Below, in pieces: positions 1 through 9,376 of a DNA stretch of 64,000 nt. The position numbers and the translations under genes are program-made. Origin of the DNA: Flavobacteriales bacterium (lineage in GTDB: Bacteria; Bacteroidota; Bacteroidia; Flavobacteriales_F; PHOS-HE28); NCBI GenBank assembly GCA_016788205.1, contig JAEUTA010000012.1, positions 32,835 through 96,834 of the forward strand, given 5' to 3'. The notes below the pieces were generated by a model. That model searched no databases, was not told the origin of the DNA, and was given only the letters and a program-made list of their open reading frames with translations. Numbering within the stretch: position 1 is the stretch's first letter; each line of letters begins with the position of its first letter.

Positions 1-41
1 TATTGACATCCCAAGGAGTTTCCCATGTAAAGTCGCTGAAA

Positions 42-734
42 ATGAAGCACATGATGACCGACGAAGAATTGCGAGCCAAATACCAAGCGTCCATCCAAGA
101 GCTCCTTGTGTGGATTGCAGAACACACGAAGTCCGACGGGGACACATATGGACAGGGGAGGATACATTACTTGAACAACGGCCGATTGGTCGTCGGGTTC
201 CCTGGCTTTGACGAATTTGAGGATGAGCAAGTCTTTAACCTGTGGTCTGAACCGGAGGACTGGTTCTACACCTATGAAGGACTAACCCTTTGGGTGCTAT
301 ACCTCCGGGACTTTTGCGAAGAGGGGGAGAATTCCGTTCTTCTAGACAAGGGTATCGAACATGCACTTGATGCTCGGAACGGAGGCGCCTGCCTGACCGA
401 ACTGCGGGAATATCAAACTCGACTCAACGCAATCCGAGCAGTCCGGGGTGCGCAGGGAGTCATCCACGACATGCCAGAGCATCTGAGACCTGTGACCGAG
501 CGGGTCATACAAGTGTATGAGAACGGGAACGTTGTGCTAAAAATCTACCCATCAGCAGAAGCAAGTAAGGAGCTCCAGCATGAAGTACTGCAGAGCCGCC
601 CGAACCATGAGCTTGTCTTTGGGACATACGGGGACAAGCTTCTGCGCACGGTAAACCTTGGGGTCCAACATGACCAGTGGACTCGCCGCGATTTGACCCG
701 TGCCGTCGGAAAGATCATGACAACAGAAGACTGA
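42..734 (+). CDS. Hypothetical protein next to an integrase
   Basis: I do not recognise this protein. The frame is open to the window edge (a TTG lies at 3), so the true start could be further left. I place it at the ATG at 42, giving about 230 residues; ATGs at 51 and 54 are alternatives. It is soluble and acidic, rich in Trp, Tyr and Glu in its first half, with no signal peptide or membrane segment. It is followed on the same strand by a tyrosine recombinase, so it may be cargo of the mobile element, but nothing in the sequence assigns a role. Confidence 0.6.
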   Translation: MKHMMTDEELRAKYQASIQELLVWIAEHTKSDGDTYGQGRIHYLNNGRLVVGFPGFDEFEDEQVFNLWSEPEDWFYTYEGLTLWVLYLRDFCEEGENSVLLDKGIEHALDARNGGACLTELREYQTRLNAIRAVRGAQGVIHDMPEHLRPVTERVIQVYENGNVVLKIYPSAEASKELQHEVLQSRPNHELVFGTYGDKLLRTVNLGVQHDQWTRRDLTRAVGKIMTTED

Positions 735-844
735 CCCGAGCAATGGAATCACATCTCCCACGTCGCAATTCGCCTCACGACGGCGCGAATCACCATGAGA
801 ACTCTTCCCTTAAGGGTAGAGGGGGCTCCCTTCCCTTGAACAAC

Positions 845-2383
845 ATGACGTACAACAAGAACTACCAGGCAGATTCGATCCGCATCAGCCACAAACAGGT
901 CGGAAAGCACGGATATCTCTTCTTACTATTCAACTATGGGTACCTGGGCTCGCAGTACGACGTTGAGCATGAGATCTACATCGAACACTACAGGCCATTC
1001 CAATGCACAACGGGAATAGCGCTTGAACGTAAGTACTGGACCAAAGACGGCCTGAGCGAAGATTTCCGCAAGGACCATGGTAGTCGCTTGTACGCCGAGA
1101 TACTTGGCAAACTGGAGTCCCTCAAGAACAAGGTGTTTCAGGCCTATGAAGGTCTGACGAAGGATCTTGGAAAAAAGCCATCGCCAGAACAGTTACGCGA
1201 CCGCTTGAACGGCAAGTCGGACAAGGCCAGCACGCGCATGCCACTTGCCCTTTATATAGACTCCCTTGCCCAATCCAAGAAAGTGCGAGATCGAAAGACA
1301 AAGCTCAAATACCGGACGCTTGCGACATACATCCGAGCATTAGAGGCATGTCGCGAGCACAACAGCGAATTCCAATCCATGTGTGAAGGCACAAGAGGTG
1401 TTGTTACGGTATCAAGCTTCAATCTCCAAGACTGGAACGACCTACAGCTCCTCGTTCAGGAGACCGGTTCAGAAATTCCACGAACGTTCCGGAAAGCCAA
1501 GAGTGCCCGCTCCTTCGCATTCGACGGAGAAGGCTACTATTCTGAGGCGACGTTACACAAGCTACAGTCCAACCTACTGGCCGTGCTTAGAAGGGCGAAA
1601 AAGGATCCGGCTCTTGGGGCAAAGATCGACATCGACACGCTGGAGAAGATCTCGGCTCAAAGTACGCGGAAGGTCAGTCTAAATCCTGAGGAACTTGGAA
1701 CGGTCCTGGAACGTGACTTCACTTTCACTTCAGGGCATCTTGTAAACGCCAGAAAGCTCATGGTCCTCCAGCTATTCAGCGGTGTAAGGGTGAGTGACCT
1801 CTCCAAGATCCTGGACAATCCTATCCGTGAAGTGCGCGGAAGGAGAACGACGTTCAAGGCCATCTACTTATCCACCAAGAAAACGGGGGAAGCGATCTGC
1901 CTTCCCCTGCTTCAGCCCATGTTAGATGTTCTTCTCAGCGGCCACAAACCTCATATGATAGCGGTCACAAATTTGAACAACTATTACAAAGAGGTTGCAT
2001 GCGACCTCGGCCTAACCCGCATCATCCATAGAGTCGAACGCAGGGCGAATGCAGTAAGGGTCGACCATCAAGATGAGCTACACTCCGTCCTTCGATCCCA
2101 TGACTGTAGGCGCTCATTCTTCGGACTGCTTACCGGTTACTTATATGTCTCGCGCCTTCTTGCCTCACAGGTCACCGGCCACAGGCTGAGCCACGCTCAA
2201 GGTGAAGACGAAGGCTACTTCCATCTTTCGCCCGAGCACAAGGCCGAGAGCCTACTGGCCCAGATCTATCTCGCGGAAGAGAATCTCCCATTCGATGTCG
2301 TCCCGAAGGATTTCGTCCGGCAGTGGGAAAGTTCGAAAAGTCAGGGACGTCGAATTCAAAGTGGTCTTGGCTGGCTCCGCTGA
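845..2383 (+). CDS. Tyrosine recombinase / phage-type integrase
   Basis: Site-specific recombinase of about 512 residues. The C-terminal half carries the expected catalytic set: an Arg in FSGVRVSDL, a Lys in LSTKKTG, the H-x-x-R box in SHDCRRSF, a His in VTGHRLSHA and the nucleophile Tyr in EGYFHLS. The N-terminal 200 residues look like an arm-binding and SAM-like core-binding region with the YIDSLAQSKK type of entry helix. I chose the ATG at 845 because the open frame upstream (in-frame starts at 677 and 743) overlaps the previous gene and translates to low-complexity Arg/His-rich sequence. It probably catalyses integration or excision of the element formed with the next two genes. Confidence 0.88.
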   Translation: MTYNKNYQADSIRISHKQVGKHGYLFLLFNYGYLGSQYDVEHEIYIEHYRPFQCTTGIALERKYWTKDGLSEDFRKDHGSRLYAEILGKLESLKNKVFQAYEGLTKDLGKKPSPEQLRDRLNGKSDKASTRMPLALYIDSLAQSKKVRDRKTKLKYRTLATYIRALEACREHNSEFQSMCEGTRGVVTVSSFNLQDWNDLQLLVQETGSEIPRTFRKAKSARSFAFDGEGYYSEATLHKLQSNLLAVLRRAKKDPALGAKIDIDTLEKISAQSTRKVSLNPEELGTVLERDFTFTSGHLVNARKLMVLQLFSGVRVSDLSKILDNPIREVRGRRTTFKAIYLSTKKTGEAICLPLLQPMLDVLLSGHKPHMIAVTNLNNYYKEVACDLGLTRIIHRVERRANAVRVDHQDELHSVLRSHDCRRSFFGLLTGYLYVSRLLASQVTGHRLSHAQGEDEGYFHLSPEHKAESLLAQIYLAEENLPFDVVPKDFVRQWESSKSQGRRIQSGLGWLR

Positions 2384-2438
2384 TCGCGTTCTCCGATCAG
2401 GGGGTGGATTTCTTGTCTGTGAACACCATCGAACGTTC

Positions 2439-2867
2439 ATGAAGGACGCCCTCACGATCATACAAAGGAGAATGGAGGGGCTTCAGGGCGAAGAGCGCGA
2501 AGTGGCCGATGAGATCATCCTGTCCGCTGTCCGTCAGATCGATGGGCTACGAGAGCAGAGGAAACTGCGCCTGGAGCTTCAGAGACTGCGATCAGAGATC
2601 GAAGCTGACCGATCACACAAACGCGGACTGACCGAAAAACGAGATGATGAATGGATCACCTCCGGTGAAGTCATGGAAGTGCTTGGTCATGAACGGACCT
2701 ACCTATGGGAGCTCGGGCAGGTCGGGCTGCTAAAGCCCTTTGAAAAGAGAGGGAATGTCAATCGGTACCGTGTACGCGACTTTCGCCGCTTCCTGGCCAT
2801 CGATGCTCAGCTTGTAGGGCGCACACTGAACGAATGGCGAGCGAAGAACAAGGGCAAAAGGCCCTAG
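2439..2867 (+). CDS. Small helix-turn-helix protein, excisionase-like
   Basis: Protein of about 142 residues. Residues about 25-70 are a charged helical coiled coil (many Glu, Arg, Leu). Residues about 78-125 form a MerR/excisionase-type winged helix: an ITSGEVMEVLG recognition helix, then RTYLWELGQVG, then a wing ending NRYRVRDFRRFL. This is the layout of HTH_17 proteins that act as directionality factors or repressors for tyrosine recombinases. It starts 55 bp after the recombinase stop and overlaps the next gene by 34 bp, so the three genes are probably cotranscribed. Excisionase function is inferred from size and position. Confidence 0.65.
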   Translation: MKDALTIIQRRMEGLQGEEREVADEIILSAVRQIDGLREQRKLRLELQRLRSEIEADRSHKRGLTEKRDDEWITSGEVMEVLGHERTYLWELGQVGLLKPFEKRGNVNRYRVRDFRRFLAIDAQLVGRTLNEWRAKNKGKRP

Positions 2868-3673
2868 CGCAACCAAGCGAGAGAGATTTTTTCACCGTCT
2901 GTTACCGACTTCATTTTCAACACCTTAACAACCCATTGGGGATGGTAAGGCGGGCAGGCCATTTTGTTTTCGCTGACCAATGGGTTTATGATTCTTCAAC
3001 GCAGGGACGGGTGATACCGCCAGTAGTCTTCGTGTGTCCAGTAACAAACCAACCATGCAACGTGAAAGAGATTGACCGAGGAACAGTAAGGGATCTGGGT
3101 GGGCTCTTGGTCAACGGAGGTCATCTGATCACTGTGAATCCATGCAGTGACGCAGGGGCAGATCGGGTATGTGACGGCGTTTTGAGGTTCGCATCAGGCA
3201 TAGCTCATGACGGCGTAATTGTAGTTGAGCGTATGCAATCAAGGGGCGATGCTCTGATCGATCGACCACATGTGCACTGGGCCATTTCCGAAGGCGAAGC
3301 GGACGTTGACAGTATCGTCGATCAGCTTCGATCGAGTGGGCTGGATGTGCATATCACCCCAATCTGGGCTGCAGATGGTCTGTTCTACTATCTCGCCAAG
3401 GATCCTCATGCCCGTTGCTATCTCACGAAGATGGAGCATACCAGAGCATCAGCGCTGCCGGTCGCCCATGAAGGGCGTGAGGCGAGCGGCCCAATTGTGC
3501 CAATAAAGACCGAGAATCTACGCAGTGAGACCGAGGCGAAACGGCTTCCCGCGTCTGACATCCCTCCCACTCCACTACCAGAATATATTGAAACCGAATC
3601 GGCAGTTGCACCGTCGGAAGCAGTGAAAAGACCGCTTACTCGTGGCGTGCATGGTATGTGTCGAGCACCTTAG
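2834..3673 (+). CDS. HUH-type replication initiator/relaxase-like protein
   Basis: Protein of 279 residues with the three ordered motifs of HUH endonucleases. Motif 1 is a hydrophobic strand, LITVNP, at 98-103. Motif 2 is H-x-H in PHVHW at 145-149 (His146 and His148, the metal ligands). Motif 3 is Y-x-x-K in YYLAK at 185-189 (Tyr and Lys). Spacing fits a small single-tyrosine Rep domain; the last 80 residues look disordered and Pro/Glu-rich. Such proteins nick single-stranded DNA for rolling-circle replication or mobilisation. The start overlaps the HTH gene; an ATG at 2942 is an alternative that keeps all motifs. The family assignment is by motif only and the protein looks divergent. Confidence 0.55.
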   Translation: MASEEQGQKALAQPSERDFFTVCYRLHFQHLNNPLGMVRRAGHFVFADQWVYDSSTQGRVIPPVVFVCPVTNQPCNVKEIDRGTVRDLGGLLVNGGHLITVNPCSDAGADRVCDGVLRFASGIAHDGVIVVERMQSRGDALIDRPHVHWAISEGEADVDSIVDQLRSSGLDVHITPIWAADGLFYYLAKDPHARCYLTKMEHTRASALPVAHEGREASGPIVPIKTENLRSETEAKRLPASDIPPTPLPEYIETESAVAPSEAVKRPLTRGVHGMCRAP

Positions 3674-3739
3674 CTGAGTGTTCAACCCCTGGTGCTGTGG
3701 TTGCCTAATAATGGGGGGGACATTCCCTCCCAATGCAAC

Positions 3740-4171
3740 ATGCACCTAAACGACCCCTTTCGACCTCGGCCCATCTCCATCTCACTCGTCTTCACTCCCT
3801 CTCAGGGCGGCCATATATGCGACCTGCGACGAGGTATTCGCATGTTCCTCATGCGCTATTATCACTCGGAGGCTGCGTTGACGATGAGCATAGGTGCCAC
3901 GTATAACTACATGTTCTCACGCGATCGAAAGGGACGGTGCATCGTACTTACCATCGATGCTCCATACTCAGAGGGTCTATTGTTGGACATCTACGCTCGA
4001 CTCTACCAGCACGGTGGCCAGATCCGCACCCCTCTGACATGCTACGACGTGTCCATTCAGGGCAACGTGGACATCCAACGATTGCACGCGCTGACTGCAC
4101 ACTATTTTTGGATGAACTCGCTATTCCACCGTCACGTTGGTCGTGAGGGGGGACGATTTCTGCTCAACTGA
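3740..4171 (+). CDS. Hypothetical protein at end of integrase cluster
   Basis: Unrecognised protein of about 143 residues from the ATG at 3740; an in-frame GTG at 3692 would add 16 residues. It is basic, with many Tyr, His and Arg, and has no signal peptide or clear membrane segment. It lies on the same strand after the HUH-like gene and before the metal-resistance block, so it may be the last gene of the mobile element. A G-rich stretch sits upstream of the ATG. No function can be assigned. Confidence 0.45.
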   Translation: MHLNDPFRPRPISISLVFTPSQGGHICDLRRGIRMFLMRYYHSEAALTMSIGATYNYMFSRDRKGRCIVLTIDAPYSEGLLLDIYARLYQHGGQIRTPLTCYDVSIQGNVDIQRLHALTAHYFWMNSLFHRHVGREGGRFLLN

Positions 4172-4286
4172 AACTCGGCTACGGAACACTCCAAAGTCGC
4201 CTCGCCTTCATCCGAAAGTGCCGGTCAAACGTTCTCAAGTATCCAATCGGGACACAACTTCCCCCTAAGCCCTTCGTGGAAGAATG

Positions 4287-4294
4287 TACTTTTG
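4287..4294 (+). promoter_or_regulatory. Bacteroidota-type -7 promoter element
   Basis: TACTTTTG matches the TAnnTTTG -7 consensus of Bacteroidota and ends 6 nt before the ATG at 4301, so the transcript would be leaderless or nearly so. I see no good -33 TTTG at the usual distance. It would drive the His-rich protein gene and possibly the RND efflux genes downstream. Confidence 0.4.
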
Positions 4295-4300
4295 CCAAAC

Positions 4301-4651
4301 ATGCGGATGTCTTTCGCCCTCGTCTTGGCCCTTTACGCCTTCAGCGTATTGGACCTTCATGAGTGGGCGCATGTTCCGCAGACGCTTACGCACTGGCTTG
4401 AGCACCACACGGACCTCGGCCATCATGACGAGGAGACGGGTGAGCACCACGATGAGCATGGGGACCATGACCCCTTCGGATGCGACGAGCATGGAACTTG
4501 CACAGCCTTTGCCTTCGTGGGTATGGCCGTGGAGACTCGTCCTGTCCAATTGCACGTCCCTGGTGCGGCCCTTATGACGGCTGCTCCAGTGGAAGAAGGC
4601 GCCCTTGCCGCCTACTCCGGTTCCAAATGGAACCCACCCAAGCTCGGTTGA
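4301..4651 (+). CDS. Small His-rich membrane/periplasmic protein
   Basis: Protein of 116 residues. Residues about 1-20 form a hydrophobic segment that could be a signal peptide or anchor. Residues about 20-65 are extremely rich in His, Asp and Glu (HEWAH, EHHTDLGHH, HHDEHGDHD) with two Cys nearby, consistent with a low-specificity metal buffer. It precedes the RND efflux operon by 87 bp. The ATG at 4301 is preferred over an in-frame TTG at 4292 because a promoter element covers the TTG; an ATG at 4307 is possible. Metal binding is inferred from composition. Confidence 0.6.
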   Translation: MRMSFALVLALYAFSVLDLHEWAHVPQTLTHWLEHHTDLGHHDEETGEHHDEHGDHDPFGCDEHGTCTAFAFVGMAVETRPVQLHVPGAALMTAAPVEEGALAAYSGSKWNPPKLG

Positions 4652-4738
4652 ACACGCGGCCGTAGCGCCGCTGCACCCCGAGGGTGCTCTGCATCGCTTT
4701 GCGGTGCTGCTATCCATCCGTTCAATCAAGTCACTCCG

Positions 4739-6271
4739 ATGAAGAAGTACTTCCTGGCATTCACCATACCCGCATTGCTCGCGGCCTGTGGCGGCCAACC
4801 CGATGATCATGCGCATGACCCCGGCTCTGAGTCCGGGGCAGGCTCGCAGGGCAACAACATCGCCCCAGAAGATGGGCACGACCATGGCGAGATCGAACCC
4901 CTCACCTACACCACGTACACGGACAGCATCGAGCTCTTCGTGGAGTTCAAGCCCTTGGTGGTTGGCGAAGAGAGCCGCTTTGCTGCACACTTCACGCGAA
5001 TGGGCAAGCTGTTCACCCCCATGACACAAGGAACGGTCTCGGTGTCGTTGCAGGTGATCGGCACTCCCATCGTAGCGCAGGCTGATGCGCCGAGCAGTCC
5101 GGGCATCTTCCGGCTCGCCCTTACCCCGAAACAGGAAGGCAGTGCTCGACTGGTCTTCACCTTGCACAGCGGCTCGTTGACCGACACGCTTATGGTGGAC
5201 GGCCTTACCGTGCATGCCACGGCACACGACGCCGCGCATGCCGAACACCCCGAAGAGCCAGCAGGCGATATCACCTATTTGAAGGAGCAGGCGTGGAAGA
5301 TCCCCTTTGCGTTGGAGCGTGTGCAGCCGCGACCCTTCGCGGGTTCGGTTCGCGTGGGCGCGGAAGTGGAACCGGCTACGAGCGGCGAACAAGTGCTGGC
5401 AGCCCGCAGCGCGGGTGTTGTGCATTTGCTCGGCAACGCGCCATTGGAAGGCATGGCGGTGAAGAACGGTCAAGCCCTGTTCAACCTGAGCAGCCAAGGC
5501 ATCACGGGCGAGAATCCGGGTGCTTCGGTGCAACAGGCACGCAACGACTTCGAGCGCGCAAAGGCCGACCGTGACCGTATTGAAGGCCTGTACAGCGAAA
5601 AGCTGGTTACTCAGGCCGAGGTGCTCGCCGCGCGCAATGCCTTCGCCAACGCGCAAACGAGGTTGGAGCAGAGCAGCGGTGCGCAGACGATCAGTGCGGG
5701 CATCGATGGCTACGTACGCACCTTGCAAGTACGGGAAGGGCAGTTCGTGCAGGCCGGAACGATCCTCGCCACCGTGGCGCGCAACACGCGCTTGAGCATC
5801 CACGCCGATGTGCCCGTGCAGGCCTTCGCGAAGCTGGGTGGCGTGAGCAGCGCTCGGATAAAAGCACAGGATGGCACCGTGTACACCTTGGAAGAACTCG
5901 ACGGCAAAGTGTTGAGCGTGGGCCAGGCCGCCGATGGCTTGTACGTGCCGGTGCGTTTGGACGTAGCCGGAGCGCCAAGCCTACTGCCCGGTTCGGTTGT
6001 GGAGGTGTGGCTGCTATCGCCGAAGACCAGCGATGCCATCACTGTTCCACTGACCGCTGTGTTGGAACAGGAGGGCCGTAGTTATTGCTATGTACAGACG
6101 TCCGGTGAGACGATGGACAAACGAACGATCACGCTGGGTTCCAACGATGGTCTACGAGTGGAAGTGCTGGACGGATTGCGACCCAGCGAGCGCGTGGTGG
6201 TGATCGGCGCAATGGATGTGAAACTGGCTACCGCTGGGGGGGCGCTTCCTGCGCACGGCCACGAGCATTGA
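4739..6271 (+). CDS. RND efflux periplasmic adaptor (CusB/CzcB family)
   Basis: Membrane-fusion subunit of a tripartite heavy-metal efflux pump, 510 residues. The N-terminus is a lipoprotein signal with lipobox LLAAC (Cys at 17), followed by a His/Asp-rich stretch (DDHAHD, DGHDHGE) likely to bind metal. Then come a lipoyl/barrel-sandwich domain, an alpha-helical hairpin around VQQARNDFERAKADRDRIE and EVLAARNAFANAQTRLE, the second lipoyl half (GYVRTLQVREGQFVQAG), and a beta-barrel and membrane-proximal region. It is followed 18 bp later by the RND pump gene. The adaptor role is secure; the metal (Zn/Cd/Co or Cu) is not determined by the sequence. Confidence 0.93.
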   Translation: MKKYFLAFTIPALLAACGGQPDDHAHDPGSESGAGSQGNNIAPEDGHDHGEIEPLTYTTYTDSIELFVEFKPLVVGEESRFAAHFTRMGKLFTPMTQGTVSVSLQVIGTPIVAQADAPSSPGIFRLALTPKQEGSARLVFTLHSGSLTDTLMVDGLTVHATAHDAAHAEHPEEPAGDITYLKEQAWKIPFALERVQPRPFAGSVRVGAEVEPATSGEQVLAARSAGVVHLLGNAPLEGMAVKNGQALFNLSSQGITGENPGASVQQARNDFERAKADRDRIEGLYSEKLVTQAEVLAARNAFANAQTRLEQSSGAQTISAGIDGYVRTLQVREGQFVQAGTILATVARNTRLSIHADVPVQAFAKLGGVSSARIKAQDGTVYTLEELDGKVLSVGQAADGLYVPVRLDVAGAPSLLPGSVVEVWLLSPKTSDAITVPLTAVLEQEGRSYCYVQTSGETMDKRTITLGSNDGLRVEVLDGLRPSERVVVIGAMDVKLATAGGALPAHGHEH

Positions 6272-6289
6272 TCCCACAACTGAACGATC

Positions 6290-9200
6290 ATGCTTAACGC
6301 GATCATCCAATTCGCCTTGCACAACCGCGCGGTGGTGCTGGCCATGGCCACACTGCTCTTGATATGGGGCGGGATAACGGCCAATAACATGGACGTGGAC
6401 GTGTTCCCGGACCTCACCGCACCCACCGTGGTGGTGATGACCGAGAGCCACGGTATGGCGCCCGAAGAAGTGGAGCGCCTGGTGACCTTCCCCATCGAAA
6501 GCGCCGTGAACGGTGCGGCAGGCGTGCGCCGTGTGCGCAGCAGCAGCGCCACCGGCTTCAGCATCGTATGGGTGGAATTCGAGTGGGGAACGGAGATCCC
6601 GCTCGCCCGCCAAACGGTGAACGAAAAGCTCGGCACCCTAGCAGGCGTGCTGCCCACGGGCGTGAGCGAGCCGATCCTTGCTCCCCAGAGCAGCATCATG
6701 GGCGAGATCATGCTGGTCGCCCTCACAGGTGACAGCGTCGGCAAGATGGACTTGCGCACCCTGGCCGAATGGGAACTACGTCCGCGTTTGCAGAGCGTGC
6801 CCGGCGTTGCCAATGTGATCGTGATCGGCGGGCTGAACAAGCAGTACCAAGTGCAGGCCGACCCGCTGCGCATGAAACGCTTCGGCATCACCCTGCACGA
6901 ACTCGAATCAGCCTGCACCGGCAGCAATGTGAATGCTACCGGCGGCATGCTCGTGGGCAACGGACAGGAGTACATCGTGCGCGGCACCGCACGCACGACC
7001 AGCGCCGATGACCTCGGCGAGGTGGTGGTGGCGATGCGTGAGGGCCGTCCCGTGCGGATCGCCGACGTGGCCCATGTGATCGTTGGAAGCAGTGACCGTA
7101 TCGGCGATGCCGCGTTGGAGACGAAGCCTGCTGTGGTCATCACCATAAGCAAACAGCCCAGCACCAACACGTTGGAACTGACCAAGCGGCTCGACACGGT
7201 ACTGGAGGAGCTGCGCACCGGATTGCCGGAAGGCGTGGAATTGCATACCAAGATCTTCCGCCAGAGCGACTTCATCGAGAGCAGCATCCACAACGTGCAG
7301 CGCTCGCTGCTCGAAGGCAGCGTGTTCGTGGTGCTCGTACTGCTGCTCTTCCTCATGAACATCCGCAGCACGGTGATCAGCTTGCTCGCCATCCCGCTCG
7401 CCCTGCTGGTCAGCATTCTGGCGTTGCGCTGGCTCGGTTTCACCATCAACACCATGAGCCTCGGTGGCATGGCCATCGCCATCGGGGCGCTGGTGGATGA
7501 TGCTATCATCGACGTGGACAACGTGCTGAAACGCTTGCGCGAGAACGTCAAGCTGCCTTTGGAGGAACGCCGTGCGGTACTCACCGTGATCTACGACGCC
7601 AGTACCGAGATCCGCGCGAGCATACTCAACGCCACGCTCATCATCATCGCCGCGTTCGTGCCGCTGTTCTTCCTCAGCGGAATGGAGGGACGCATGCTCA
7701 CCCCCCTGGGCGTATCGTTCATCGTAGCGCTCTTCGCTTCGCTGGTCGTGGCTGTTACGGTGACGCCGGTGCTCTGCTCCCTACTCCTCACCAATGAGAA
7801 GCAGTTGCTCAAGCAGAGCGAAGGCAGTTGGCTGGTGCGCAAGTTGAAGATGTGGTACGAAACGGCTTTAGTGTGCGCCATGCGTATGCGCAAGCAACTG
7901 GTGATCGGTGCGGCGCTGCTTTTCGTGGGCAGCATGGCACTCATGTCCACATTGGGTCGCAGCTTTTTGCCCGAGTTCAATGAGGGCTCTTTGGTGATCG
8001 GTGTGGTGAGCCTGCCGGGCATCAGCTTGGACCAGAGCAATACCATCGGTGCGCGCGTTGAAGAAGTATTGCTGACCATCCCGGAAGTGCAGGGTACCAC
8101 GCGCCGGACCGGCCGCGCCGAACGCGATGAGCACACGCAAGGCTCCAACAGCAGCGAGGTCGAAGTGCCCTTTGTCCTTGGCGATCGAGGTCGCGCAGGC
8201 TTCATGGCCGAGGTACGTGAGAAGCTCGCTGGTGTAAGTGGCGCCAACATCACCATCGGCCAGCCCATCGGCCACCGGATCGATCACATGCTCAGCGGTA
8301 CGAGAGCCAACATCGCCATCAAGCTGTTCGGTCCCGACCTCGGCGACCTGTTCGCACAGGCGAACCGGATCAAAGAGGCCATCGACGGGACGCCGGGACT
8401 GGTCGATCTGACCGTGGAACAGCAAGTGGACATCCCGCAGGTGCGTATCGACGCGCGGCGGGGGATGCTCGCCCGCTACGGCATCTCCACCGGCGACTTC
8501 GCCGACTTCGTGGATGTGGCTGTGGCAGGTGAGAAGGTCGGCGAGGTGTTCGAGGGCCAGCGCCGTTTTGACCTGGTGCTGCGTTACCGTCCCGAAGAGC
8601 GCAACAGCATCGACGCTCTGCGGATGATCCCCATTGATGCGCCGGGTGGCAGCGTACCACTTGCCGCTGTAGCCGATGTCCGCAGTTCCAGCGGCCCCAG
8701 CACCATCAACCGCGAGAACGTGCAGCGCCGCATCGTCATCAGTGCCAACGTCGCTGGACGCGACCTCCGGGGCGTGGTGAACGAAATCCAGCAACGCGTC
8801 AAGGATCAGGTTGTGCTGCAACCCGGCTACCATCTGGAGTACGGCGGACAATTTGAGAGCGAACAAGCGGCAAGCCGCACGCTGCTCATCGCGAGTCTGC
8901 TTGCGCTCGGTGTCATCTTCCTGCTGCTCTTCCAGGAATTCGGCGAAGTGAAACTCGCGGGCATCATCCTCATCAACCTCCCGTTGGCCTTGATCGGTGG
9001 CGTGGTGGCGGTTTGGTTCTCGGGCGGCACCCTCAGCATCCCCGCCATCATCGGTTTCATCACGCTCTTCGGCGTCGCCACGCGCAATGGCATCCTGCTC
9101 GTGAGCCATTATGGGCAGTTGGAGCGTGAGGGTGAAACGCTGGACCATGCCGTGATACACGGTTCGGTGGATCGCCTTACGCCCATCCTCATGACGGCAC

Positions 9201-9376
9201 TTACCGCAGCACTAGCACTCATTCCGCTCGCTTTGGCCAGCGAAGAACCGGGCAACGAGATCCAAAGCCCCATGGCCAAGGTGATCCTCGGCGGCCTGCT
9301 CAGCAGCACCCTCCTCAACATGTTCATCATCCCCGCCGTGTACCGCATGGTGAAGGGCAAACCCGCACAACGATGA
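6290..9376 (+). CDS. Heavy-metal RND efflux pump (CusA/CzcA family)
   Basis: Inner-membrane proton/metal antiporter of 1028 residues, the normal length for the HME subfamily. The N-terminus has the typical first helix and FPDLTAPTVVV. The TM4 region reads AIAIGALVDDAIIDVDN, with the paired Asp expected for proton relay. The second half repeats the fold and contains GFITLFGVATRNGILLVSHYG in TM11. It overlaps the outer-membrane gene by 4 nt (ATGA), so the two are translationally coupled. Substrate could be Zn/Cd/Co or Cu/Ag; the neighbouring Zn/Cd-type ATPase favours a divalent metal, by inference. Confidence 0.95.
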   Translation: MLNAIIQFALHNRAVVLAMATLLLIWGGITANNMDVDVFPDLTAPTVVVMTESHGMAPEEVERLVTFPIESAVNGAAGVRRVRSSSATGFSIVWVEFEWGTEIPLARQTVNEKLGTLAGVLPTGVSEPILAPQSSIMGEIMLVALTGDSVGKMDLRTLAEWELRPRLQSVPGVANVIVIGGLNKQYQVQADPLRMKRFGITLHELESACTGSNVNATGGMLVGNGQEYIVRGTARTTSADDLGEVVVAMREGRPVRIADVAHVIVGSSDRIGDAALETKPAVVITISKQPSTNTLELTKRLDTVLEELRTGLPEGVELHTKIFRQSDFIESSIHNVQRSLLEGSVFVVLVLLLFLMNIRSTVISLLAIPLALLVSILALRWLGFTINTMSLGGMAIAIGALVDDAIIDVDNVLKRLRENVKLPLEERRAVLTVIYDASTEIRASILNATLIIIAAFVPLFFLSGMEGRMLTPLGVSFIVALFASLVVAVTVTPVLCSLLLTNEKQLLKQSEGSWLVRKLKMWYETALVCAMRMRKQLVIGAALLFVGSMALMSTLGRSFLPEFNEGSLVIGVVSLPGISLDQSNTIGARVEEVLLTIPEVQGTTRRTGRAERDEHTQGSNSSEVEVPFVLGDRGRAGFMAEVREKLAGVSGANITIGQPIGHRIDHMLSGTRANIAIKLFGPDLGDLFAQANRIKEAIDGTPGLVDLTVEQQVDIPQVRIDARRGMLARYGISTGDFADFVDVAVAGEKVGEVFEGQRRFDLVLRYRPEERNSIDALRMIPIDAPGGSVPLAAVADVRSSSGPSTINRENVQRRIVISANVAGRDLRGVVNEIQQRVKDQVVLQPGYHLEYGGQFESEQAASRTLLIASLLALGVIFLLLFQEFGEVKLAGIILINLPLALIGGVVAVWFSGGTLSIPAIIGFITLFGVATRNGILLVSHYGQLEREGETLDHAVIHGSVDRLTPILMTALTAALALIPLALASEEPGNEIQSPMAKVILGGLLSSTLLNMFIIPAVYRMVKGKPAQR

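Noticed and set aside
25..30. ATG TAA start-stop after an AAGGAG at 13-18
   Set aside because: A minimal start-stop ORF with a good Shine-Dalgarno looks striking, but Bacteroidota rarely use strong Shine-Dalgarno sites and one example is not evidence.
4265..5803. Long minus-strand open frame of 512 codons
   Set aside because: It lies opposite the CzcB-like gene and the His-rich gene, and its translation is low-complexity Arg/His-rich with no motif; a GC-rich shadow.
6088..7584. Minus-strand open frame of 498 codons inside the CzcA gene
   Set aside because: Shadow of the RND pump gene; composition is Ser/Thr/Arg/Met-rich without domains.
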